Program-made: the position numbers and the translations under genes
Source: Alphaproteobacteria bacterium
GTDB taxonomy: Bacteria > Pseudomonadota > Alphaproteobacteria > ATCC43930 > CGMCC-115725
DNA: 64,000 nucleotides
Reading direction: 5' to 3'
Assembly: GCA_030041335.1 (NCBI GenBank)
Contig: JASHOB010000137.1
Span: forward strand, 1 to 64,000
Notes under the pieces: generated by a model
Databases searched by the model: none
Seen by the model: the letters and a program-made list of their open reading frames with translations, nothing else
What the model was told of the DNA's origin: nothing
Shown here: positions 44,440 to 52,721 of the stretch, one piece after another
How the letters are laid out: each line of letters begins with the position of its first letter
Numbering within the stretch: the first letter of the stretch is position 1

Positions 44440-45351
44440 ATGAAGCTGAACCACATACGCGATGTCATCGCGGTAGCGGAACGCGGTAGCCTGCGCAGCG
44501 CCGCACGGCATCTTGGCATTGCCCAACCCGCGATCACGCGCAGCATCCGCGAACTCGAGCACGAGTTGGGCGCGATGTTGTTCATCCGTCATGTCAACGG
44601 GGTCGCCCTGACGCCGATGGGCGAAGCGTTCGTGCGGCGGGCAACTGCGATCCAGCTGGAACTTGAGCGAACCAAGGACGAAATCCGGCAACTCAAGGGC
44701 GTCAAGACCGGCACGGTCGCCGTCGGCCTCTCCACTGCCGCTCACGTCGCCCTGCTGCCGCGCGTTTTGAAGCCTTTCGGCAAGAGCTTTCCCGAGGTGC
44801 AGCTTCGCATCGTCGAGGGGCTCTTTCCGACCATGGAGGCGGAACTCTGGGACGGATTGATTGACTTCTATGTCGGGCCGCTCGCCGAAGATTCGGCATC
44901 GAGCGATTTCGTGGTTGAGAAACTGTTCGACAATCGGCGCATCGTCGTTGGCCGGCGGAATCACCCGTTGGTGCGCGCCAAGTCGCTCGCCGATCTGAGG
45001 GGCGCGAAATGGGTCGCCACGTCGGTTACGATCTCGAGCGAGGCGGAACTGGGACCGGTGTTTGCGCGGTTCAAACTTCGTCCGCCCGTGGTGGCGGCGC
45101 AAACGCAAACGGCGCTCAGCATGATCGTGCTCGCGGCCTATTCCGATTATCTCGCCATGCTGCCGGAACAATGGTTGGATTTCGTCAAGACCGGCCGGAT
45201 GCTGCAACACATCGACGTGCGCGAGGAACTCGTGGCGCCGTCGATCTGCATCGTCCAGCGTGCGAGGCTGCCGTTGACGCCGGTGGCCGAGCATCTATGT
45301 GACCTGTTCCGCCGCGCCGCCGCGCATCAGACCACGCCCACGCGATCCTGA
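44440..45351 (+). CDS. LysR-family transcriptional regulator
   Basis: A 303-residue LysR regulator. Its N-terminal winged helix (residues 1-60) reads MKLNHIRDVIAVAERGSLRS and then IAQPAITRSIRELEHELGAM. A linker helix with LELERTKDEIRQL and a two-lobed periplasmic-binding-type effector domain (~90-290) follow. Such proteins sense a pathway intermediate and activate a divergent gene, here the MetE-like gene at 43192-44346. Effector unknown. Confidence 0.92.
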   Translation: MKLNHIRDVIAVAERGSLRSAARHLGIAQPAITRSIRELEHELGAMLFIRHVNGVALTPMGEAFVRRATAIQLELERTKDEIRQLKGVKTGTVAVGLSTAAHVALLPRVLKPFGKSFPEVQLRIVEGLFPTMEAELWDGLIDFYVGPLAEDSASSDFVVEKLFDNRRIVVGRRNHPLVRAKSLADLRGAKWVATSVTISSEAELGPVFARFKLRPPVVAAQTQTALSMIVLAAYSDYLAMLPEQWLDFVKTGRMLQHIDVREELVAPSICIVQRARLPLTPVAEHLCDLFRRAAAHQTTPTRS

Positions 45352-45426
45352 CCTGAGGGCAGCCCACTGAGGGCCGCGGTTTGTCCTCAGAGACCCGACA
45401 TTCACGTATCGGATCAGGCGATTGCT

Positions 45427-46074
45427 TCAGCCCTGTTCGAGACCGCTGAGGTAGGCGCAAAACATGTCGGCCATCGCGTCAGCGTAGGTTTCGATCTCTG
45501 CGGTGGTTCGAGAGGTTTCAGACAAGCGCTTTCCCGCCAGGCTAAGCAGGGTTGTGATCAAGTCGCCGGCCAAAGCACGAGTCGCTTCCGAGGCCGTGGG
45601 CAGCGCTTCCTGCAGGAAGACCTGGACAGCGCGAGTTCCCGACACCCTCGCCTCTTGCGCCTCCGGCGCATTGCGATAGAGGGGAGCGACATCATTGAGC
45701 GCAACACGTATCTCGGCCTCATCACATTCCGAGCGGATGAAGGCGTGAACTAGGGTGCGCAGCCGCTCATGCGGCGATTTCTGGTCGTCCTCCAGGATTC
45801 CGCGCAGCAACTCGCTCGTCCGCCGCCATTCGTCGCTCTGGAGCCGGAAGAGGATCGCCGCCTTGTTCGGAAAATACTGATACAGCGAGCCGACGCTGAC
45901 ACCGGCCTTCTCGGCCACCCGGGCCGTGGTAAAGCGTTGTGCGCCTTCCTTCACCAAAACCTGAACGGCGGCCTCCAAAAGCGCGGTGACGAGCTCGGCC
46001 GAACGTGCCTGTTTGGGCTGCTTTCGTGAGGAAATCCGGGCACTTCGGCGATCGATCATGGCGTTGGATGGCAA
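45427..46074 (-). CDS. TetR-family regulator
   Basis: A 215-residue TetR regulator. The helix-turn-helix is near residues 45-70 (FTTARVAEKAGVSVGSLYQY, then FPNKAAILF), followed by an all-helical ligand domain. It is divergent from an O-methyltransferase gene at 46154 (79-base gap), its likely target. The ligand is unknown. Confidence 0.92.
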   Translation of the reverse strand: MPSNAMIDRRSARISSRKQPKQARSAELVTALLEAAVQVLVKEGAQRFTTARVAEKAGVSVGSLYQYFPNKAAILFRLQSDEWRRTSELLRGILEDDQKSPHERLRTLVHAFIRSECDEAEIRVALNDVAPLYRNAPEAQEARVSGTRAVQVFLQEALPTASEATRALAGDLITTLLSLAGKRLSETSRTTAEIETYADAMADMFCAYLSGLEQG

Positions 46075-46153
46075 TGCGAATAGTAAACCCGATCAATTGT
46101 TCGTATTTTCTAAACCAGCGCAAGAACGCGCTCATTTCAGGCCGGAGACGCGA

Positions 46154-46819
46154 ATGACCACCCTGACAACCACCCCGCTGGCGCCCTTGCTGCATCGCTT
46201 GTTCGAAGAGGCGGATGCGGCGTCGCCGGGGGTGAGCACGGCCATGGCCCGTCTCTCCGCCGAAGAGCGGGAACGGCTGATGCGGAGCAAGACGGATTAT
46301 CTCGACTACTATCGGCACCTGAAGGATCTTCCGCTCCCGGTCTCGCGCGAGACTGGTGCGCTGCTCTATATATTGGCGCGTGGCTGCAACGCCCGGTCGA
46401 TCGTCGAGTTCGGGACCTCGTTCGGCATTTCGACGCTGCACCTCGCCGCGGCCCTGCGCGATAACGGTGGCGGCAACCTCATCACCACCGAGTTCGAGCC
46501 GTCCAAGGTGGCACGGGCGCGGGCCAATCTCACGGCCGGGGGTCTCATCGACCTCGTGGAGATCCGAGTGGGCGACGCCCTGCAGACGCTGAAGGTCAAT
46601 CCCCCCGAAACAGTCGACCTATTGCTGCTCGACGGCGCTAAGGCCCTCTATCCGGATATCCTGAGCTTGGTTGAGAGCCGCCTCAGGCCGGGCGCCTTCA
46701 TCGTTGCCGACAACGCCGACTATTGCCCCGACTATTTGGCGTACGTGCGCTCGCCCGCAAACGGCTACATGTCCACGCCATTCGCCGAAGACGTCGAGTT
46801 GTCCATGCGGGTCGGCTAG
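46154..46819 (+). CDS. Class I SAM-dependent O-methyltransferase-like protein
   Basis: A 221-residue methyltransferase. It has SAM motif I SIVEFGTSFGISTLHLA, the acidic strand-2 end in LITTEFEPSK, and motif DLLLLDGAK, where catechol O-methyltransferase-type enzymes have their metal Asp. ADNADY replaces the more usual DN-x-L-W region. The size suits the small catechol/caffeoyl-CoA O-methyltransferase-like group. ATG 46154 has GGAGACG upstream; the frame extends further 5' without conserved sequence. Divergent from TetR at 45427-46074, probably regulated by it. Confidence 0.85.
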   Translation: MTTLTTTPLAPLLHRLFEEADAASPGVSTAMARLSAEERERLMRSKTDYLDYYRHLKDLPLPVSRETGALLYILARGCNARSIVEFGTSFGISTLHLAAALRDNGGGNLITTEFEPSKVARARANLTAGGLIDLVEIRVGDALQTLKVNPPETVDLLLLDGAKALYPDILSLVESRLRPGAFIVADNADYCPDYLAYVRSPANGYMSTPFAEDVELSMRVG

Positions 46820-47810
46820 AGCCGACCTCAGTCGCGGCATATGCCGGAGCATCCTCGCAATTTCGACAGCATCTCCGCCGAACTGAAACGGGTCGCGCGA
46901 AAACCTGGAAGACACCGCGCGCGGTTTGCTCCGTCCTTCTCGAGCGGCTCACGGCCGCAAGAAAAACGTCGTGCGCGAAGCTGACTGACTTTTCCATGGG
47001 CCGCCGCGGTCGAGACGGGATTCGCCGCAGTATTCGCATTCGGATGTACCCACCGTGCTCGTTCGGCGATCGCTTCCCTCGGGAAACCGTGGGCGGTTGC
47101 TGCTTCAACAACGGGGTCGATCGAGCCGGCTCGGGCGCGACCAGACGCTGATCGCGCAGTCTCGTAGATGAGCGTCAACATCGGTCCGTGGGCTACGACC
47201 TCGACTCTGCGCTGACACTTCCGATGCAAGCTAGAAGCCACCCCCTCCTAGACATCGAGCACGCGCGCTCGTCGGTCCTGCCTAAGAGCCAGACAACGCC
47301 GTAGACCAAGGACCCGCGTTTAGATGCACTACCGTTGCGTAACCCGAGCGGCCACGCGAAATTGATAATCGCGAGGGAGCGCAGCCCTAAGAGATTTCGA
47401 GGTCGGACACCGAATCGCCATTTGTTCGAATACCATTTTGGAGGCATGGCCGAAAATAAGGCTGCAAACGTCCCGTCTGCTGACTCGCGGCACTTTCATT
47501 TACCCGATTCTCCGCCGTTTCGCCGACTATCGTCCACGCGCCCGAGCACAGCCGCAGCCAGCATTCCCACTTTACTGACGAGTGCCGCGTCAGCTGCCGG
47601 TGCGAACGTCGGCACCGGGCAACCGCCATTGGTGCCGCGGACGATATTGTATCCCGCAATTTTGTCAGCCGGACTTGACCAATGGTGAAAACCGATGTTT
47701 CGCCCCGATCATCACCGGTCGATTATCTCGCTCTGATGTTTTGTGAGCACTGCCAGCAGTTCCTACCCTCTTATATTCGACCGCGCGGTGCCAGGAGCGG
47801 TAACCGCCCT
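46820..47810. other. No recognisable gene
   Basis: Nearly 1 kb without a supported gene. A minus-strand stretch at about 47080-47200 looks weakly coding (YETARSASGRARAGSID, EAATAHGFPREAIAERARW), like part of an oxidoreductase helix region, but has no start and degenerates on both sides. It may be a gene remnant. Confidence 0.4.
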
Positions 47811-48482
47811 TTACCTGCGCGGCGCCGGCTTGCGAGCTTGGCGCGCGCGCTTCCAGCCTTGAAGAACCAGCCGGGCCGCACACTTTGCTTGGCGTGCGGC
47901 GTTCCGGTTGCCTTCGCCCGCGGAGACAATCGCGCCTTTCATCAACATGTGCCAGGCCTGCGCGAATTTCTCGGGTTCGCGCAAGTTTGCTTCCTCGGCC
48001 AACCCACGCACGATGGCGCGGATCCTTGCAAGATGAATGGCGGCGGCGCGGCGGACCGGGCTGTCTGCGCTCGATTCCAACAGGACGTTGATGAAAGAAC
48101 AGCCCTCGAACGACCTTTTGTGAAACCATCCATCAAAGACGTCGAAAATCGCCAACAGGCGGCCTTCCGGGGTGGTCGCGCGGCGCTTAATTTCGGTTTC
48201 AAGCCAAGCGCGGGTCCATACCGCTTCCCGCCGATCGAGGAACGCGATCGCAAGCTCGACCTTTGTCTTGAAGTTGCCGTAAAGGCTGGCTTTGGCGCAG
48301 CCGGACTTGGCGAGGATCGCATCGATGCCAACCTGGTTGACACCATCCCTCGAAAACAAGTCATACGCGGCATCGATAAGCCGTTCACGCGGTCTGCCTT
48401 CTGTTTGCCTCGTCGTCAAATATTGGTCCTTCGTTCGCAGCCCAGCAGGGGTGTCTTCAACATGCCACGGCATTTCTAACAT
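47811..48482 (-). CDS. TetR-family regulator
   Basis: A TetR protein of about 223 residues with helix-turn-helix RLIDAAYDLFSRDGVNQVGI and AILAKSGCAKASLYGNF followed by KTKVELAIAFLDRRE. The ligand domain has the GCSFINVLLE segment of the YcdC/AcrR-like group. The C-terminus is very basic. The start is uncertain: ATG 48482 is used, GTG 48530 and ATG 48473 are in frame, and none has a strong ribosome binding site. Divergent from the third MetE-like gene; a perfect palindrome at 48623-48644 lies between and is the likely operator. Confidence 0.88.
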   Translation of the reverse strand: MLEMPWHVEDTPAGLRTKDQYLTTRQTEGRPRERLIDAAYDLFSRDGVNQVGIDAILAKSGCAKASLYGNFKTKVELAIAFLDRREAVWTRAWLETEIKRRATTPEGRLLAIFDVFDGWFHKRSFEGCSFINVLLESSADSPVRRAAAIHLARIRAIVRGLAEEANLREPEKFAQAWHMLMKGAIVSAGEGNRNAARQAKCAARLVLQGWKRARQARKPAPRR

Positions 48483-48622
48483 TTGGTCATCGAGCGATGC
48501 AAAGGGCCACCTTTTGATCATCGCAAGCACTTGCCAGAAACATGACCGCGGGTTGACCGGCTGATAAAATTGCTGATAGCCGACGGGATTGCAACTTGAC
48601 CACCCGACTTGACTCGGAATAT

Positions 48623-48644
48623 ATAGACAGACTTGTCTGTCTAT
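48623..48644. promoter_or_regulatory. Perfect 22-bp palindrome, TetR operator candidate
   Basis: Left arm ATAGACAGAC (48623-48632), centre TT, right arm GTCTGTCTAT (48635-48644). Ten bases of perfect symmetry with internal AGAC repeats is a classic TetR operator form. It lies 63 bases upstream of the MetE-like start at 48707, where it could overlap the promoter, and upstream of the divergent TetR gene. Confidence 0.7.
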
Positions 48645-48706
48645 TAGACCGAATCAAATGGACGGTCAAAGAGCGCGCACGATAAACAGCCCAAGGGAGG
48701 CTATCG

Positions 48707-49876
48707 ATGAACTTCGACTTACGCGCCGCCACGGGTATTCCAACGGAGCCAGTCGGCTCGATCCCGCGGCCGCTCAAGCTGCAACAGGCTTACGCGGCTT
48801 ATGACGCCAAGAAAGTTACCAAGGCTCAGCTTGAGGCCGAACAGGATGCCGCTGTCGCCGACACGATCAAGCGGTTCGAAGCGACCGGATCGCCGATCAT
48901 CACCGATGGCGAGCAACGGGTCTCGAGCTTCGCTACATATCCGATCGCCGACACTCTCGCCGGCACCGGATTGGCCCGGAACCTGGCGCCAGGAGGGCAA
49001 TATTTCGCGATCTTTGCAGACGGCCACAATCGCCAGCTGCCCAAAATCACCGGCGGTCCATTCCGCTACAATTTCTACGCGGGCGAACTCGTCAAGAAGG
49101 CGGTCACGATGACCAGCAAGCCGCTCCATCAGGCGGTTATCGCACCATCAATGATGTATCTGCTCTACCCACTCGACGGCGAAGTGTCGGGTTATCCGCG
49201 CAAGCAGTTTGAGGAGGACATTGTCAACGAATGCGAGAAGGACATCCGCTCTTGCTTCGCGGCCGGCGCCACCCACGTTGTCACGGACTTCACGGAAGGC
49301 CGCTTGGCGCCGCGCAATGATCCGCGCAACCCCTGGACCACGCGCAACCTTCTTCCCTTCTTTATTGAACTAGACAATCGGGTGCTAGATCGCTTTTCAG
49401 CGGACGAGCGCAAGAACATCGGCGTTCACGTCTGTCCGGGGGGCGATGTCGATTCGGTTCACAGTGCCGATGTCCCCTACGAGGAACTCCTGAAGCACCT
49501 CTTCAAGCTCAATGCCGGCTACTTCCAGATGGAAATGGCTGGCGAGCGCGATCGTGAAGCCGCGTGCAAGCTCGTCGGCAAGCACCTTCGGGAGGATGCG
49601 AAGGGCGTCTCGCAAATGGCCTACATCGGCGTCATTGTGACGCAAAGCCCACGTCCCGAGTCCGCCCAGGAAGTCTGCGATCAGCTGGTTGCTGCCGCCA
49701 AGTACGTCGACAAAGAGCGCCTCGGTTCGACCGACGATTGCGGCTTCTCTCCATTCAGCATCGACAGCAAGCCGAACCACGGCTCGCCTGACTATGCGCG
49801 CGATATCGCATTCCAGAAGATCGCAAACCGCGTCGCTGGTACCAAAATGGCGGCCGAGAAGCTCGGGGTGCACTGA
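48707..49876 (+). CDS. MetE-like (cobalamin-independent methionine synthase II family) protein 3
   Basis: A 389-residue UROD/MetE-superfamily barrel that is more distant from the 40950 and 43192 proteins than they are from each other. It begins GIPTEPVGSIPRP and has ITDGEQRVSS, zinc H-x-C in GVHVCPGGD, and Cys in STDDCGFSPF. It lacks the MetE N-terminal domain. AGGGAGG precedes the ATG. It is divergent from a TetR regulator through a perfect palindrome, so expression is probably substrate-induced rather than constitutive methionine synthesis. The reaction is unknown; thiol/methyl transfer is the family expectation. Confidence 0.85.
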   Translation: MNFDLRAATGIPTEPVGSIPRPLKLQQAYAAYDAKKVTKAQLEAEQDAAVADTIKRFEATGSPIITDGEQRVSSFATYPIADTLAGTGLARNLAPGGQYFAIFADGHNRQLPKITGGPFRYNFYAGELVKKAVTMTSKPLHQAVIAPSMMYLLYPLDGEVSGYPRKQFEEDIVNECEKDIRSCFAAGATHVVTDFTEGRLAPRNDPRNPWTTRNLLPFFIELDNRVLDRFSADERKNIGVHVCPGGDVDSVHSADVPYEELLKHLFKLNAGYFQMEMAGERDREAACKLVGKHLREDAKGVSQMAYIGVIVTQSPRPESAQEVCDQLVAAAKYVDKERLGSTDDCGFSPFSIDSKPNHGSPDYARDIAFQKIANRVAGTKMAAEKLGVH

Positions 49877-49966
49877 AGGCCGCCCTGCCCGCTTGGCAGT
49901 CTGGCGGCCTTTGCACACAATGGCTTGGACCGGTATGGCAGCCGTTTGGCCAGTGTGTCACGCTCG

Positions 49967-50467
49967 TCAGCCGGAGCGGCGAAGATCGTAGACGGATTCG
50001 TCTCGGATGGCGTCCGCGAACTTTCGCATGAGCCGGGCCAGTTCGTCGATGTCACGCGCATCCCACGTCTTGAAGATGGCGCGGCCGATCCGCTCGCGCG
50101 CAGCATCGACCAGATCGGTCATCGCCTTGCCCTTCGGAGTGACGGCCGCTTCGCGAACGCGGCGATCGGCAGCACCTCCCCGGCGCTCCACCAGACCCAG
50201 GCTTTCAAGCTTTGCGAGCTGCCGACTGACGGTCGTGTAATCGCGTGCCACGCGGTCGGCCAATTCCACAACGCCGATCGGCCCAAACCTCTCGATACCG
50301 ACGAGCAGCGGGAACAACGCTCTGTCGAGCGGTATCCCGGCTTCTTCGATCAGCAACTTGTCCCGCTGCGGCCGGTTCATCGTGCTGACAATGTCGAGGG
50401 TGGCGCCGTGAAGGGCGCGGAGCCGCTCGCCAATATGTGTATTTTGCACCTTCTTTCTTGACGCCAT
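49967..50467 (-). CDS. MarR-family regulator
   Basis: A 166-residue MarR protein: dimerisation helices at both ends and a winged helix in the middle with LADRVARDYTTVSRQLAKLE, LGLVERRGGAADRRVREAAV (wing with D-R-R) and TPKGKAM. Start ATG 50467 leaves a normal MarR length; the frame extends upstream without conserved sequence and across the operator. It is divergent from the quinone-oxidoreductase-like gene at 50530. MarR proteins usually respond to phenolic compounds or oxidants. Confidence 0.9.
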   Translation of the reverse strand: MASRKKVQNTHIGERLRALHGATLDIVSTMNRPQRDKLLIEEAGIPLDRALFPLLVGIERFGPIGVVELADRVARDYTTVSRQLAKLESLGLVERRGGAADRRVREAAVTPKGKAMTDLVDAARERIGRAIFKTWDARDIDELARLMRKFADAIRDESVYDLRRSG

Positions 50468-50480
50468 TGGGGGATTCCAT

Positions 50481-50501
50481 ATATGTGCATTATGCACATA
50501 T
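50481..50501. promoter_or_regulatory. Perfect 21-bp palindrome, MarR operator candidate
   Basis: Arms ATATGTGCAT (50481-50490) and ATGCACATAT (50492-50501) around a single central T. It sits 14 bases upstream of the MarR start and 28 bases upstream of the divergent oxidoreductase start, so one bound dimer would block both promoters. Confidence 0.72.
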
Positions 50502-50529
50502 CTTCGCCAGCCGCAAAGGAAAGACCATC

Positions 50530-51510
50530 TTGAAAGCTGCAATTGTTCGGTCACCCGGACATACTCCTGTCTATGGAGACTTCCCGGAACCGAAGCCCTC
50601 CCCGGGCGAGAACTGCGTCACGGTCACCGCCGCGGCGCTCAGCCATGTCACCAGAAGCCGTGCCTCCGGTACGCACTATAGCGTGTCCAGTCTGGTCCCC
50701 TTCGTCGTCGGAATCGATGGGGTAGGACGGCTCGACGACGAAAGGCGGGTGTACTTCGTCCTGCCGCGCCCGCCATACGGTAGCATGGCCGAAAGAACAG
50801 TAGTGCCTTCCGCACTGTGCCTGGCGATCCCCGATGACGTGGATGACGTGACGGCTGCCGCCATCACCAATCCCGGTGTGTCGTCCTGGGCCGCCTATAC
50901 GGAACGCGCTCGACTCAAGGTGGGTGAGACCGTTCTGGTCAACGGGGCCACTGGCACAGCGGGCCGTCTCGCCGTGCAGATCGCCCGGCACCTTGGCGCG
51001 AGGAAGGTCATCGCGACTGGCCGCAACGCCAATGCTCTGCGTGCGCTCGCGACCCTTGGCGCCGATGTAACGATCCCCCTTGTCGAGGACGAGACAGCCT
51101 TGGAGGCGAGCTTCAGGGAACAGTTCGCCGAAGGAGTCGATGTCGTCATCGACTACCTATGGGGGAGGAGTGCCCATTGTATTTTAATCGCTGGTGCCAA
51201 GGCCGGAACGGATGGCGTGCCCATCCGCTTCGTCCACGTTGGCTCGGTCAGTGGACCAGACATTATCCTGCCGAGCGCCGTTCTCCGCTCGTCGGCGATC
51301 GAACTTATGGGCAGTGGCATCGGCAGCGTTCCTCTGGATCGCTTCGTCGCCGCCATCGGCAGGCTGCTGCAAGCGGCCGTGCCTGGCGACTTCAAAATCG
51401 CGACCAATCCCGTCCCCCTGTCGGACGTCGAACAGGCATGGTTCAAGGATGACAGCGACCGGCGTACCGTCTTCATCGTGGGCTCCAAGCCACAGAAGGG
51501 GGTTTGCTAA
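50530..51510 (+). CDS. Quinone-oxidoreductase-like medium-chain dehydrogenase (zinc-less)
   Basis: A 326-residue MDR-superfamily protein. The N-terminal GroES-like domain includes FVVGIDGVGRL, and the Rossmann domain GETVLVNGATGTAGRLAVQI has G-A-T-G-x-x-G. GRNANALRALATLGAD suggests NADPH binding. Catalytic zinc-binding Cys and His are not seen, as in quinone oxidoreductases. The TTG start at 50530 gives MKAAIV, the normal family beginning, with AGGAAAG upstream; earlier in-frame starts would run through the operator. Probably induced when the MarR repressor releases. Confidence 0.86.
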   Translation: MKAAIVRSPGHTPVYGDFPEPKPSPGENCVTVTAAALSHVTRSRASGTHYSVSSLVPFVVGIDGVGRLDDERRVYFVLPRPPYGSMAERTVVPSALCLAIPDDVDDVTAAAITNPGVSSWAAYTERARLKVGETVLVNGATGTAGRLAVQIARHLGARKVIATGRNANALRALATLGADVTIPLVEDETALEASFREQFAEGVDVVIDYLWGRSAHCILIAGAKAGTDGVPIRFVHVGSVSGPDIILPSAVLRSSAIELMGSGIGSVPLDRFVAAIGRLLQAAVPGDFKIATNPVPLSDVEQAWFKDDSDRRTVFIVGSKPQKGVC

Positions 51511-51931
51511 GACCCGAATGCCGTTCTACGCTGCGACCATCGGGCTGCACCAGCCTGCGACCGGGATTTCGATTGCGGGTGGCGGCGATCGAAGATTTTC
51601 ACGGATTTTGGCGCCGCCATCAAAGAACGATCGGATCTTAGAGCGCAGCGCGCTCCGCGAGGGCGCGCCTGCCGAAGATTCGGTCTGATCGAATCGCAGC
51701 GGAGTTCAGAATCGCGGGATGGCGCCGTGCTGTGATTGCGCTGCTCCGACTCCCTTTGGTTTTCCTGGGCCACGGTTTCCGATCACGCGCTGCCGGCGTC
51801 AAAATCGTCTTGCGTCACCGGCTCAATATCCAACGACAACGGATGCTTGCTACCGAAGGTCTCACGGGTGCCGACAACGGGCCGAATTCCGCAGTTGCTG
51901 CGGCCCGGTCGGTTTCGGTCTCATCAAGCAA
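51511..51931. other. No recognisable gene
   Basis: About 420 bases between the oxidoreductase and the adenosine-kinase-type gene, with chance frames only. No clear terminator was seen. Confidence 0.4.
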
Positions 51932-52417
51932 CTAAAACTTGTAGCCGATCCCTCGCAGCAGCCCTTTGCGCCACGCGATATCGGCGTCTGTTTCGACACC
52001 AAGCGGCGAAGCGCCGTCCACCACGCCGAGCACGCCGCGGCCCTGTTCGGTTTGCGCGACGATCACTTGTGTCGGATTGGCTGTTGCGCAATAGATGCGG
52101 CAAACCTCGGGCACCGCGCGCACTGCCGCCAGCACGTTGACGGGGAAGAACCCGTCGCCCAGAAAGATCAGGAAGATGTGGCCAGCGCCGATCGCCAATG
52201 CATTGTCGCGCGCCAGGGCGAGGGTGGCTTCGTCAGTGCCGGACCAGCGCACCAACCGCTTACCGGAGGCCTCGCAGAACGCGAGCCCGAACCTGATGCC
52301 CGGAACCGCGCCGACCAGGGCCTCATGCAGATCTTCCACGGTCTTGATGAAATGCGATTGGCCGAAAATGAAGTTGACGGCGTCCGGCTTGATGATGGGG
52401 ACCACGGCGAGTTCCAT
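51932..52417 (-). CDS. Adenosine-specific kinase family protein (PF04008 type)
   Basis: A 161-residue protein closely following the small family first described from archaea as adenosine-specific kinase: NFIFGQSHFIKTVEDLHEAL, VPGIRFGLAFCEASG, RWSGTDEA, IGAGHIFLIFLGDGFFPVNV, PEVCRIYCATANPTQVIVAQ, GRGVLGVVDG. It is a compact trimeric alpha/beta protein unrelated to ribokinases; reported members bind adenosine. It is divergent from the SAM hydroxide adenosyltransferase at 52718, which releases adenosine, so a joint role in adenosine salvage or removal is a reasonable inference. Confidence 0.88.
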   Translation of the reverse strand: MELAVVPIIKPDAVNFIFGQSHFIKTVEDLHEALVGAVPGIRFGLAFCEASGKRLVRWSGTDEATLALARDNALAIGAGHIFLIFLGDGFFPVNVLAAVRAVPEVCRIYCATANPTQVIVAQTEQGRGVLGVVDGASPLGVETDADIAWRKGLLRGIGYKF

Positions 52418-52553
52418 AGCTGCGCTCCTCTAGAGTAGGCTACCCAATCCACGCTAAGGTGCCGGAGCGTGATTGCAACCCGCTCCAGGCCACCGATTTC
52501 GCAGGCAATCGGGCGTACCAGTGGATCCTGGAAACCAAGGAGGAGCGGTCAAG

Positions 52554-52721
52554 ATGAAATTTCGTCCCCTGCATCTCGGCGTTATGGTGTCAATCCCTTC
52601 GAACGCGACCCGGAACGGCCTGGCGGCACCGGTGCAAGTGATTGCGCGTAACGAGTCGGACCTCCACCGACTGGTCTGTCTGCCTGGGGCGGACCGCCCC
52701 GCAACTAAGCTGGCAACATGA
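52554..52721 (+). CDS. 55-residue leader ORF with GroES-like start
   Basis: A short frame preceded by a strong AGGAGGAG ribosome binding site, overlapping the start of the SAM hydrolase gene by ATGA. It begins MKFRPLHLGVMV, nearly the first strand of GroES (M-K-F-R-P-L-H-D-R-V-V-V), then departs. Either it is the stump of a groES copy or a small coupled leader that helps translation of the next gene. Confidence 0.45.
   Translation: MKFRPLHLGVMVSIPSNATRNGLAAPVQVIARNESDLHRLVCLPGADRPATKLAT

Noticed and set aside
46828-47241. Minus-strand frame of 137 codons with some protein-like sequence
   Set aside because: Only a short internal part looks coding; no start, ribosome binding site or recognisable family.
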